A DNA stretch of 64,000 bases from Devosia sp. (lineage in GTDB: Bacteria > Pseudomonadota > Alphaproteobacteria > Rhizobiales > Devosiaceae), in assembly GCF_025809055.1 (NCBI RefSeq), contig NZ_CP075529.1, forward strand, positions 62,001 through 126,000. Direction: 5' to 3'. The position numbers and the translations under genes were made by a program. Within the stretch, counting starts at the first letter, position 1; each line of letters begins with the position of its first letter. Shown in pieces: positions 1-8,890 of the stretch. Under the pieces are notes generated by a model. The model searched no databases. It was not told where the DNA came from and was given only the letters and a program-made list of their open reading frames with translations.

Positions 1-1496
1 TCCGCTGGCAGAGCCATTGGCACGTCATCCGGCAGAGCTGGACATTCTTCCAGAACGACTTTGCCGGGCGCGTTGCCAATAAGGTCATCCAGGCCGGTGA
101 AGCCATCGAGATCGGGGTCAACCTCACCATCGATGCCGCCTGGTATGCCTTGGTCTTCGTGGTGGTGGCGGTGGTCGTGCTGGCCCAGCTCGATCCGGTG
201 CTGCTGGTGCCGATCGGGGTGTGGCTGCTGCTCTATGCGATCCTGTTCACCATCACCATGCCGCTCATCGCCCGCTACTCCGAGACGCTCTCGGAGGCCA
301 AGTCGGTGATGACCGGCCGGATCGTGGACAGCTATACCAATATCCAGACCATCAAGACCTTCGCCACCGGCGGGCATGAAGACCGCTATGTCGCCGACAG
401 CGTCATGGAACATGCCGTCGAGTTCCGCAAACTCATGCGGGTCTTCACATACATGTGGTCCATCCTGTTCCTGCTCAATGCGGGGCTGGTGGTTTCGGTG
501 ACCTGGCTGGCGCTGGCCGGCTGGAACCAGGGCGTGCTGAGCGCGGCGGCAGTGGCGACGGCGATCCCGTTTGCGCTGCAGATCATGAATATGAGCGGCT
601 GGATCCTCGAAATCGGCTCCAACATCTTCCGCCAGGTCGGCACCACGCGCGATTCCATGGAGACCATCGCCCAGCCCCTGACCATGCTGGATGCGCCCGA
701 AGCCGAACCCCTATCGGTAGAGGCCGGCGGGCTGGACTACGACAATGTCACCTTCAACTACTGGCGCGGCAAGGACGGGGCGGTGATCGATGGGTTCAGC
801 CTGTCGATCAGGCCCGGCGAGAAGATCGGGCTGGTTGGCCGGTCGGGCTCGGGCAAGTCGACGTTGGTGAACCTCGCCCTGCGCATGTTCGATGTGCAGG
901 AAGGCTCGATCCGGATCGACGGGCGCGATGTCCGTTCGGTGACGCAGGAAAGCCTGCGCGCCGCCATCGGGCTGGTCAGCCAGGACACGTCATTGCTGCA
1001 CCGGTCCGTCCGCGACAATCTCAAATACGGGCGCCACGATGCCACCGACGACGAGATGATCCGGGCGGCCGAGCAGGCCAATGTGCATGACGTGATCATG
1101 GGCCTGGCCGATCCGCAGGGGCGCATGGGCTACGATGCCCATGTCGGGGAAAGGGGAGTCAAGCTCTCGGGCGGGCAGCGCCAGCGGGTTGCCATCGCCC
1201 GGGTCCTGCTCAAGAATGCGCCGATCCTGGTGCTGGACGAAGCCACCTCGGCCCTCGATTCCGAGGTCGAAGCGGCCATCCAGGAGCAATTGACGCATCT
1301 GATGACCGGCAAGACGGTGATAGCCATCGCCCATCGCCTGTCGACCATTGCGGCCATGGACCGGCTCGTGGTGCTCGAAAAGGGCAGGATCGTCGAAGAG
1401 GGGAGCCACGCCCAGCTTCTCGCCTCGGGCGGGCACTATGCCATGCTCTGGGAACGCCAGTCGGGCGGCTTCCTCGATCTGGATGCAAAGGCCTGA
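1..1496 (+). CDS. ABC exporter, permease fused to ATPase (5' end missing)
   Basis: The reading frame is open from the left edge (first full codon at position 3), so the N-terminus lies outside the window; 497 codons are visible. The visible part has hydrophobic membrane spans (about residues 45-90 and 155-185), then an ATPase domain with Walker A GRSGSGKST near visible residue 279, signature LSGGQRQR near 388, Walker B ILVLDEATSALD near 408 and the switch histidine in AHRLSTI. This is the half-transporter exporter architecture (MsbA/multidrug/lipid type), acting in the inner membrane as a dimer. The substrate cannot be told from sequence. The next gene is convergent, 40 nt away. Confidence 0.93.
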   Translation, partial: RWQSHWHVIRQSWTFFQNDFAGRVANKVIQAGEAIEIGVNLTIDAAWYALVFVVVAVVVLAQLDPVLLVPIGVWLLLYAILFTITMPLIARYSETLSEAKSVMTGRIVDSYTNIQTIKTFATGGHEDRYVADSVMEHAVEFRKLMRVFTYMWSILFLLNAGLVVSVTWLALAGWNQGVLSAAAVATAIPFALQIMNMSGWILEIGSNIFRQVGTTRDSMETIAQPLTMLDAPEAEPLSVEAGGLDYDNVTFNYWRGKDGAVIDGFSLSIRPGEKIGLVGRSGSGKSTLVNLALRMFDVQEGSIRIDGRDVRSVTQESLRAAIGLVSQDTSLLHRSVRDNLKYGRHDATDDEMIRAAEQANVHDVIMGLADPQGRMGYDAHVGERGVKLSGGQRQRVAIARVLLKNAPILVLDEATSALDSEVEAAIQEQLTHLMTGKTVIAIAHRLSTIAAMDRLVVLEKGRIVEEGSHAQLLASGGHYAMLWERQSGGFLDLDAKA

Positions 1497-1536
1497 AGGC
1501 CAGACGGGGCGGGACTTTGGTCCTGCCCCGGACAAT

Positions 1537-3507
1537 CTAACCGGCGGCGCGGCTTTCAATCCGGCGCAGGCTCTTTTCGCGCTCCAGATATTCGGGGATC
1601 GACTCGAGCCGCATCGGGCGGCCGAACAGGTATCCCTGCATGATCTGTCCGCCCAGGGCGACCAGGGCTTCCAACTGCTCGGTCGTCTCCACGCCCTCGA
1701 AGACGCAGGAAATGCCGAGGTTGCGGCAAAGATCGATCATGGTCTTGACGATGGCCCGGCTCGCCGGATCGTTGGTGACTTCCATGACGAAGGACCGATC
1801 GATCTTGATGCGGTGAAGCGGCAGCTTCTGCACATGCGTGAGGCTGGAATGGCCGGTGCCGAAGTCATCGAGGGCGATGCGCGAGCCAAGCCCCAGCAGG
1901 GTCAGCAGGGACTGGTTGGCCTGCTTGAGGTCGCGCATGACCGAGGTTTCAGTGATCTCGAAATCGATGCGGCAAGGCCCGCGTTCGGCGCCGACGATGT
2001 CGACGATCTGATCGATGGCTGTCGTCGAGGCGATATCGTTGGCCGAGAGGTTGACCGAGAGGCGCAGCGGCCTGTCGAGGCTGTGGCTGGCGGCAACGGC
2101 CTGGCGCAGCACGGTCCGGGTAATGCTGTTGATCCGGCCCGTCCGTTCCGCCAGTGGAATGAACTCGGCCGGCGACACCTCGCCCAGGATGGGATTGCGC
2201 CAGCGTGCCAGCACCTCAAAGCCGGTTGTCACGCCTGAGCCGACGTCAAACTGGGGTTGGAGCAGGATGTAGATCTCGCGGTCGAGATCGGCCGTGTGCA
2301 GCAGGTGCTCCATGCGGCGAACCTTTTCCAGGTCCTGCTCATGGCTGTGGTCGAAAACCGTGGTGTGCCCGCGGTTCTCCCGCTTGGCGACCGAGGTCGC
2401 ATAGTCGGCTCGGTCAAACAGGGACTCGGCGCTGTCGCCCGGTCGCGATGCGGCAAAGCCTGCTGATGCCGACAGGCGGACCACCCCGTCCGGCAGATCA
2501 AAGGTCTGTCGCATGGACTGGCACAGTATGGCGCCACACCGGGCCATGGCACGATCATCGGCGGGGCCCTGCATGATGAGGGCGAAACTGTTGTTCTCGA
2601 GGCGAGCGACGAAGGTGTCCGGGCGCCGCAGTGAGCCGATGCGCCGCGCGACTTCAACGAGTACGCGATTGCCGGACAATTGTCCGAAAATCTCGTTGAC
2701 CGACTTGAACCGGTCCAGATTGAGCAGGGCCACGGCGATGCTGTGACCATTGGCTTCCGCTTCCTTCAGCGCCAGCGCAAGCTGCCGATCGAAGCTGCGG
2801 CGGTTCGGCAGGCCCGTCAGCGCATCCAGATTGGCGATGCGGTGATTTTCTTCGGAGAGTTGCTGCGTTTCGATCTGGCGTTGGGCGATGGCACCACGCG
2901 AAGCCACAAGGGCGGCGAAATCCTTGTTGTTGCCCAAGAGGATAACCAACAGGGCCGCGATAACCAGCATCATGTTGATGGCGATCGCGATCAGCGTCAC
3001 CTGTCCTGAGGCCGCGAAAAAGGCGGTGAACGGAACGATGACACACAGGCCCACGGCCAGCGCCGCCAGGCGCACATGCATCAGACAGAACATGCAGCCG
3101 ATGGTGGTAATGCCCATGTAGAAGGCGATCTGCGACTGCAGATAGGCATCGCCATAAGGGAAGAGGGCGAAACTCCAGCAGGTAAAGCTGATTGCCATGG
3201 CCGCCCCGATCCAGATCATCGCGCGCAACTGCCTGCGCGCCTTGTCCGGCATGATCAGATTGTAGCGATTGCGCCACCACATGATCGTGCGGACGAGGCA
3301 AAGGACGGTCAGGACAGCCGGGATGATGACGGTGAGGTGGAACGGCGCGACATTGAAATGCGTCCAGGCCAGAATGATCGTATTGGACACGAGCATGCCA
3401 TAGAGCAGCGGAACCTGCCGGCTGAGGGCTCGCCACTGCGCCAGGACGAGTTCAGGCGAGCCTGATGGTCCAGACGAAATCTCCGCGATGCGCCTGACAA
3501 CAGACAT
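1537..3507 (-). CDS. Membrane GGDEF-EAL protein, probable c-di-GMP phosphodiesterase with degenerate GGDEF
   Basis: 656 residues. The N-terminal 200 residues hold several membrane spans, followed by a GGDEF domain (about 229-385) and an EAL domain (about 395-640). The GGDEF signature reads ENNSF at residues 304-308, so the domain should not make c-di-GMP and may instead bind GTP or regulate. The EAL domain keeps its catalytic features: EVL at 431-433 in place of EAL (an accepted variant), the NLS motif, ITET, DDFGTG followed by the lysine in IKIDRSF, EGVE and QGYLF. I infer a membrane phosphodiesterase that lowers c-di-GMP. It is convergent with the ABC exporter, and its own upstream region is shared with the divergent beta-mannosidase. 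Confidence 0.93.
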   Translation of the reverse strand: MSVVRRIAEISSGPSGSPELVLAQWRALSRQVPLLYGMLVSNTIILAWTHFNVAPFHLTVIIPAVLTVLCLVRTIMWWRNRYNLIMPDKARRQLRAMIWIGAAMAISFTCWSFALFPYGDAYLQSQIAFYMGITTIGCMFCLMHVRLAALAVGLCVIVPFTAFFAASGQVTLIAIAINMMLVIAALLVILLGNNKDFAALVASRGAIAQRQIETQQLSEENHRIANLDALTGLPNRRSFDRQLALALKEAEANGHSIAVALLNLDRFKSVNEIFGQLSGNRVLVEVARRIGSLRRPDTFVARLENNSFALIMQGPADDRAMARCGAILCQSMRQTFDLPDGVVRLSASAGFAASRPGDSAESLFDRADYATSVAKRENRGHTTVFDHSHEQDLEKVRRMEHLLHTADLDREIYILLQPQFDVGSGVTTGFEVLARWRNPILGEVSPAEFIPLAERTGRINSITRTVLRQAVAASHSLDRPLRLSVNLSANDIASTTAIDQIVDIVGAERGPCRIDFEITETSVMRDLKQANQSLLTLLGLGSRIALDDFGTGHSSLTHVQKLPLHRIKIDRSFVMEVTNDPASRAIVKTMIDLCRNLGISCVFEGVETTEQLEALVALGGQIMQGYLFGRPMRLESIPEYLEREKSLRRIESRAAG

Positions 3508-3673
3508 GCCTCAAGCCCCCTCATGCGGAAGCTATGGGGAAAAGTCCTAATACAACGGTAAAATAACGTCACAACTGCCTGAAATAGGGCGCTTATTGGC
3601 GCTTTGCCGACAATCCGAACGAATTTGTCAGGGGCATTGGAACTTGGCTGTCTTCACGCTAGAAGGAGCCATC

Positions 3674-3685
3674 GAAATCGATTGC
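3674..3685. promoter_or_regulatory. LacI-family-like operator upstream of beta-mannosidase
   Basis: GAAATCGATTGC is a near-palindrome centred on CG, with one mismatched pair. It resembles operators bound by LacI-family sugar repressors, which typically centre on AAnCGnTT. It lies about 48 nt before the beta-mannosidase start, where a repressor could act. No LacI gene is in the window, so the assignment is tentative. Confidence 0.35.
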
Positions 3686-3732
3686 ATTTTTGTGTCCGGT
3701 GGCTGAACGGCCGGCGGGCAGGGAGCCCGTCA

Positions 3733-6252
3733 ATGACCATTGCCAATACCAGCAACGCCTTTTCCCTGGCGGGCACCTATGCCCTGACTGCGCCCACGCG
3801 GGGCACCTCCACGCAGATTACACTGCCCGGCGATGTGCATGGGGCGCTGCTGGACGCCGGTGTGATCCCCGATCCCTACTTCGCCGAGAACGAAAAGAAG
3901 GTGATGTGGGTCAATGAAACCGCCTGGACCATGGAGCGCAGCTTCGAGGCGAGCCGGGACGATGTCGCGGGCTATCTGACGCTGACCCTGGCTGAGGTGG
4001 ATTGCATTGCCACCATTTTTCTCAATGGGGATGTGGTCGCCCGGGTCGACAACAGTTTCGTGCGCCACGATATCGATGTCACCGGCAAGGTGCATGAGGG
4101 CACCAACAGCCTGCGCATCGAATTCGACATCGCGCCTGATGTCGCCAAGGCCCGCGCCGACGCGCACCCGTTCCCGATCCCCTTCACCAAGAACTATCAG
4201 ACCAATGGTCTTAGGGGCATCCACATGAATTTCATCCGCAAGGCCGCGTGCCATGCCGGATGGGACTGGGGCATCTGCACCATGCCGATCGGCGTTTATG
4301 GCACGATGAGCCTGCGCCGCAGCCGGCTGGCGCGCCAGGAAAGCGTGCAGGTCGAGCAGGCGCATGGGGAAAAGTCGGTCGAGCTGTCGATCCGCACGCG
4401 CGTCTTCGCCTTTGCCGAGGGCGAGGTGGAAATCGAGCACCGGATCGCCGACCAGGTGATCACCGACAAGGTGCGTGTCGTCGCAGGTGAAAACCTTCTG
4501 ACCCACAATGTGACCATCCGCGACCCGAAAATCTGGTGGCCGACCGGGCAGGGGGAACAGCCGCTCTATGAGCTCGTCACCAATCTCGAAGGGGAGATCA
4601 CCAGCCGCAAGATCGGCCTGCGCAAGCTGGAATGGATCGTCGAGAAGGACGAGATCGACCACAGCTTCAAGTGCCGCATCAATGGCCGCGACATCACCAT
4701 GATGGGCGCCAACTGGATCCCGGCAGACGCCATTCCCTCGCGCGTCACGCCTGCGGTCATTCGCGACCTGCTGGACAGCGCCAAGGCCGCCAATATGAAC
4801 ATGCTGCGCATCTGGGGCGGCGGCCAGTACGAGCCCGACTACTTCTACGAGATGTGTGACGAGCTCGGCATTCTCATCTGGCACGATTTCATGTTCGCCT
4901 GCATGAGCTACCCCTCCGACCGAAAATTCCTCGACAATGTGCGCACCGAAATCACCCAGCAGGTGCGCCGCCTCAGCCACCACGCCTCGATCGCCATCTG
5001 GTGCGGCGACAACGAGGTGATCGGCTCGCTATCCTGGTATCCCGAGACCAAGGCCGATCCGGGCCGCTACCTCGCCAACTATGACCGCCTCAACTCCATG
5101 CTGGGCAATATCGTCGAGGACGAAGACCCGGCGCGCCGCTTCTGGCCGTCGTCACCCTCGCTCGGCTATCTCGACTTTTCCGACGGCTGGCATTCCGACA
5201 CGCGCGGCGACCTGCACTATTGGGATGTCTGGCATTCGGCCAAGAGCTTTGAGGCTTATCGAACCGTCAATCCGCGCTTCGCCTCCGAATTCGGCTTCCA
5301 GTCCTTCACCTCGATGAATGTCATCGAGACCTTTGCCGAACCCAAGGACCGCAACCCGTCTTCGCCGGTGATGGAGAACCACCAGCGCAATGATGGCGGC
5401 AATGCGCGTATTCTCGAAACCATGACGCGCTATTTCCGCTTCCCGCGCGATTTCGAACAGATGGTGTTCCTCTCCCAGATCCAGCAGGGCCTGGCGATCA
5501 AGACCGCCATCGAATACTGGCGCTCCACCAAGCCGCGTTGCATGGGCACGCTCTATTGGCAGATCAACGACATTTGGCCGGTGGCGAGCTGGTCGAGCCT
5601 GGACTATGGCGGGCAGTGGAAGCTGATGCACTACATGGCCAAGCGCTTCTTCCTGCCGGTCAACGTCGTTGCCGTGCCGCAGGTGCGCGAAGTCCAGACC
5701 AATTCGCGCGGCATTCCGGTGGCCGGGCAGATGCCCGACGAAATCGTGCTCAAGGCCATCAACGACACCGGCGCGCCGGTTGCCGTGGCGCTGGAGGTCA
5801 GGGCGGTCAAGGTTGGCGGTGGCGACAGGATCGTGTTTTCGGGCAATACCGCGGTCGGCCCCGACGCGGCAATTGCCGCCGCGACCGTGGATATGCAGGA
5901 CCTTGCGGGTGACGAGTTCCTCTATTTCACCTGGCGGGATGCTCATGGCCAGGTGCTCGGCGCCAATGACTATTTCCCCAAGGCCTACAAGGCCTATGAC
6001 CTGGTTCCGGCGACGATTGCGTCAAGCTGGTCGGATCGGAACGGGCTGGCGGTGCTGACGCTTGAGAGCGACAAGCCGGCGATCTTTGCCACGGCCAGCG
6101 TCGATGTGCCGGGCTATTTCTCCGACAATGCCGTAACCCTATTGCCCGGGCGTCCGGCTGAACTGGTGTTTCACCCGCGTCATGGGGCCAGCGTGACGTC
6201 GGCCGATCTTGCCGGGTCACTGCGGGTTCAGCACCTAGCCGAGACGTTTTAG
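3733..6252 (+). CDS. Beta-mannosidase, glycoside hydrolase family 2
   Basis: 839 residues from the ATG at 3733, which is preceded by GGGAG at a good distance. The frame is open 43 codons further upstream, but that extension looks non-coding. The order is a jelly-roll sugar-binding domain (about 1-180), an immunoglobulin-like domain, a TIM barrel (about 290-600) and C-terminal beta domains. The acid/base glutamate is E428 in WCGDNEV and the nucleophile E519 in ASEFGFQ, both in the contexts expected of GH2 beta-mannosidases. No signal peptide is seen, so it probably hydrolyses imported mannosides in the cytoplasm. It stands alone, without a sugar transporter beside it. Confidence 0.94.
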   Translation: MTIANTSNAFSLAGTYALTAPTRGTSTQITLPGDVHGALLDAGVIPDPYFAENEKKVMWVNETAWTMERSFEASRDDVAGYLTLTLAEVDCIATIFLNGDVVARVDNSFVRHDIDVTGKVHEGTNSLRIEFDIAPDVAKARADAHPFPIPFTKNYQTNGLRGIHMNFIRKAACHAGWDWGICTMPIGVYGTMSLRRSRLARQESVQVEQAHGEKSVELSIRTRVFAFAEGEVEIEHRIADQVITDKVRVVAGENLLTHNVTIRDPKIWWPTGQGEQPLYELVTNLEGEITSRKIGLRKLEWIVEKDEIDHSFKCRINGRDITMMGANWIPADAIPSRVTPAVIRDLLDSAKAANMNMLRIWGGGQYEPDYFYEMCDELGILIWHDFMFACMSYPSDRKFLDNVRTEITQQVRRLSHHASIAIWCGDNEVIGSLSWYPETKADPGRYLANYDRLNSMLGNIVEDEDPARRFWPSSPSLGYLDFSDGWHSDTRGDLHYWDVWHSAKSFEAYRTVNPRFASEFGFQSFTSMNVIETFAEPKDRNPSSPVMENHQRNDGGNARILETMTRYFRFPRDFEQMVFLSQIQQGLAIKTAIEYWRSTKPRCMGTLYWQINDIWPVASWSSLDYGGQWKLMHYMAKRFFLPVNVVAVPQVREVQTNSRGIPVAGQMPDEIVLKAINDTGAPVAVALEVRAVKVGGGDRIVFSGNTAVGPDAAIAAATVDMQDLAGDEFLYFTWRDAHGQVLGANDYFPKAYKAYDLVPATIASSWSDRNGLAVLTLESDKPAIFATASVDVPGYFSDNAVTLLPGRPAELVFHPRHGASVTSADLAGSLRVQHLAETF

Positions 6253-6264
6253 GGCATTTCACCC

Positions 6265-6470
6265 TCAAACTGAACCATCGCCTCCATCGCCCCCTCTCCC
6301 CTCAGGGGAGAGGGATGGGGTGAGGGGTGAAGGCCTCTCGGCAAGAACGCGAGTGTGAACCCCTCATCCGGCGCTTCGCGCCACCCCGGATCAAGTCCGG
6401 GGCAGGCTCTTCTCCCCTCAGGGGAGAAGGGAAAGGCTCCGTCGATTCAGTCCAATAGCGAAGTGGTCTA
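6265..6470. repeat. Intergenic palindromic element A, copy 1 (with nested palindrome)
   Basis: This fills most of the 342-nt gap between the beta-mannosidase and the DMT transporter. It has a hairpin at 6292-6314 (CCCTCTCCCC/GGGGAGAGGG), a central block CCCCTCATCCGGCGC followed by TTCGCGCCACC, and a second hairpin at 6409-6429 (CTTCTCCCC/GGGGAGAAG). Compared with copy 2 at 17760 it carries an extra palindrome of about 23 nt at 6384-6402 (CCCCGGA/TCCGGGG), as if one small repeat had inserted into another. No gene is seen here. Confidence 0.85.
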
Positions 6471-6594
6471 AGAGCAAACTGCGACCTCCTGCCCGTTCTC
6501 GGGCAGGGGATAACTTCCATACCAGGCCGGTTGACTTGCCCGCCATGCTCCGGCATCGGTGGGCCAGCCGCGTTCCTGCGGCCCGGAATCCCCC

Positions 6595-7509
6595 ATGCCT
6601 GCCGTATCCCCGATCGAAAGCCGCGCCAATCTCGGCATCATGCTGGTGCTGGCCTCGCAACTGGTGCTGCTGATCCTCGACATTTCGGCCAAATGGCTCT
6701 CCGTCGAAGGCCTGCCGACCGGCGAGATCGTGTTCATGCGCTATGGCATGCACCTCATCCTGCTCCTGCTGTTGTTTCTGCCGGTCAGCGGCTCCCGGCT
6801 GTTCGTCAGTAATAACTGGAAGCTGGAAATCCTGCGCGGCGCCTGCCTGCTGGTGACGACGGGGCTGAATTTTCTCGCCATGCGCTATCTGCCGCTGACG
6901 GTCACCAGCGCCATCCAGTTCACCTCGCCCCTGATGATCTGCGCCATGTCCGGTCCGCTGCTCGGCGAGCAGGTCGGCTGGCGCCGTTGGCTGGCGATCG
7001 GGGTTGGATTCCTGGGTATCCTGGTGATCGTGCGCCCGGGCACCGAGGCCTTCCAGCCCGCGGCACTGCTGAGCCTGGGCTGTGCGTTTTTCCTGGCGCT
7101 GTTCTCGATCCTGACGCGCAAGCTGGCCGGCGTCGACACTGCCCAGACCCAGCAATTCTATGCCGGGGCGACGCCGGTCATTCTGCTGCTGCCGATCGCC
7201 TTTACCGACTGGACCTGGCCGAGCCAGCCGGTTTCCTGGGTCGCCTTTTTCATCATGGGTGCGGCCGGGCTTGGCGGACACTTCCTCAATTCGGTCGCGC
7301 ACCGCTTTGCCAGCCCGGCGACGCTGGCGCCGTTCAGCTATCTCAGCTTGATCTACCTCTCGCTGGCCAGCTGGCTGATCTTCAACCAACCGCCGGACCA
7401 GTGGTTCATTCTGGGCGTGACGATCATCGTGCTCAGCGGCCTCTACATCTGGCTGCGCGAGCGCCGGCTGTCCAAGGTCGGCACCGCTGTGGAAGTCAAC
7501 GATCGTTAG
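6595..7509 (+). CDS. DMT-superfamily (EamA) transporter
   Basis: 304 residues from ATG 6595. A GTG at 6559 is in frame, but the extra 12 residues are not membrane-like. About ten hydrophobic helices are arranged as two EamA halves; the first half ends around GEQVGWRRWLAIGVGF, the typical GE.. motif. Inner-membrane drug/metabolite exporter or importer, substrate unknown. The TAG stop codon is the first three bases of the palindromic element at 7507, which separates it from the convergent NADH dehydrogenase. Confidence 0.9.
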   Translation: MPAVSPIESRANLGIMLVLASQLVLLILDISAKWLSVEGLPTGEIVFMRYGMHLILLLLLFLPVSGSRLFVSNNWKLEILRGACLLVTTGLNFLAMRYLPLTVTSAIQFTSPLMICAMSGPLLGEQVGWRRWLAIGVGFLGILVIVRPGTEAFQPAALLSLGCAFFLALFSILTRKLAGVDTAQTQQFYAGATPVILLLPIAFTDWTWPSQPVSWVAFFIMGAAGLGGHFLNSVAHRFASPATLAPFSYLSLIYLSLASWLIFNQPPDQWFILGVTIIVLSGLYIWLRERRLSKVGTAVEVNDR

Positions 7510-7560
7510 AGCGTTCTCAAGAAAAGTGGACACCACTTTTCTGGTTCGAGAACGCGACCA
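7507..7560. repeat. Two-tier palindromic element B, copy 1
   Basis: 54-nt element with an inner stem AGAAAAGTGG/CCACTTTTCT (7520-7542, loop ACA) and an outer stem GCGTTCTC/GAGAACGC (7511-7518 with 7548-7555). Copies at 11990 and 60745 are almost identical, but their outer stem is GCGTTTTC/GAAAACGC, so pairing is kept by a compensatory change. It lies between convergent genes and may act as a two-way terminator. Confidence 0.9.
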
Positions 7561-7569
7561 CTCGGAGCC

Positions 7570-8862
7570 CTAATCGGCATCGATCTCCTCGAGCGGCTTG
7601 CGCTCCGGCGCCTGGCCGTGGGTGATCAGCCGGGCGCTGCGATTGCCGGTGAGATAGATCCAGAGCCAGCTCATGGCGATGATGATGCGCGTGCGGGTTT
7701 CGACCAGAAAGTAGATATGGGCGATCCCCCATATCCACCAGGCAAACCAGCCCTTGAGCTTGGCCCAGCCGAAGTCGATGACCGCCGAACTCTTGCCGAT
7801 GGTGGCGAGGTCCCCGGCATGGGCGTAGCGGAACGGCTCAGTTGCTGTGTCTCCGGCCAGGCGTCGCCGGATGAGCCTGGCCACATGCTTGCCTTCCTGC
7901 TTGGCCGCCGGGGCAACGCCGGGCACCGGCTTGCCATCCGCCCGCGTGATGCTGGCCACGTCGCCGATGACATAGATGTCCGGATGGCCGGGCACGCTGA
8001 GATCGGGTTCGACCTTTACCCGGCCGGCTTTGTCGCCCTCGATCCGGAGCCATTGCGCCACGGGTGACGCGGCAACGCCGGCGGCCCAGATGATGGTGCG
8101 GGTCATCAGGCGTTTGTCGCCATAGCTGACCCCGTCCGCATCGATTTTCGATACCGGTTTCCCGAGTTCCACTTCCACGCCCATGCGGTGCAGGGCATCA
8201 AGCGTGTAGCGCGACAGGTCCGGATCGAAATTGAGCAGCACCCGGTCGGCGCCCTCGATGAGCACGACCCTCAAATCGTCGGGCGAAAGGGTGTTGAACT
8301 GTCCGCGGATGCTGGCGCGCCCCAATTCGACTATGGCGCCGGCCAGTTCCACCCCCGTCGGCCCGGCGCCGATGATGGCAAAGGTCAACAGCGCCCGGCG
8401 CTGCTCCGGATCAGTTTCGCGCTCCGCCGCTTCAAGGGCGAGCAGCAGCTTGCGGCGGATGGCTGTGGCGTCTTCGACAGTCTTGAGGCCCGGCGCGTGC
8501 TGCTCCCATTCATCATGGCCGAAATAGGCATGTTGCGCGCCGGTCGCCAACACCAGGACATCATACGGCTCCTGCGTGCCGTCTTCGAGCAGCACCGCCC
8601 GTTTGTCCGTATTCACGCCAGTGACCGTGGCCATCAGGACGCGGGTGTTCTTCTGGTTGCGCAGCAGGTGGCGGATCGGCCAGGCCACTTCCGAGGGACT
8701 GAGGGCGGCGGTGGCGACCTGGTAGAGGAGGGGTTGAAACAGGTGATGATTACGCCGGTCGATCAGGACGATCTCGGCGTCCGCGCCCTTGAGGGCCTTT
8801 GCGGTGGCCAGGCCCCCAAAACCGCCTCCGACAATGACGATGCGGGGTTTTGGACTGGTCAT
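7570..8862 (-). CDS. ndh: Type II NADH:quinone oxidoreductase (NAD(P)/FAD-dependent)
   Basis: 430 residues from the ATG at 8862, which has AGGGAG seven bases before it. The N-terminus has the FAD-binding motif VIVGGGFGGL, and a second Rossmann motif IIGAGPTGVELAG lies near residue 170 for NADH. IYVIGDVA near 300 is the second FAD contact. The C-terminal third has a hydrophobic and amphipathic stretch (WFAWWIWGIAHIYFL) suited to membrane attachment. It would pass electrons from NADH to quinone without pumping protons. The FGGY kinase gene lies 28 nt upstream on the same strand, so they may share a transcript. Confidence 0.92.
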   Translation of the reverse strand: MTSPKPRIVIVGGGFGGLATAKALKGADAEIVLIDRRNHHLFQPLLYQVATAALSPSEVAWPIRHLLRNQKNTRVLMATVTGVNTDKRAVLLEDGTQEPYDVLVLATGAQHAYFGHDEWEQHAPGLKTVEDATAIRRKLLLALEAAERETDPEQRRALLTFAIIGAGPTGVELAGAIVELGRASIRGQFNTLSPDDLRVVLIEGADRVLLNFDPDLSRYTLDALHRMGVEVELGKPVSKIDADGVSYGDKRLMTRTIIWAAGVAASPVAQWLRIEGDKAGRVKVEPDLSVPGHPDIYVIGDVASITRADGKPVPGVAPAAKQEGKHVARLIRRRLAGDTATEPFRYAHAGDLATIGKSSAVIDFGWAKLKGWFAWWIWGIAHIYFLVETRTRIIIAMSWLWIYLTGNRSARLITHGQAPERKPLEEIDAD

Positions 8863-8890
8863 GGTCTGCTCCCTGGCCCGGGGTTGCGGC

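Noticed and set aside
3730..4983. Minus-strand open frame of 417 codons
   Set aside because: It is a mirror of the beta-mannosidase gene caused by high GC and has no recognisable domain.
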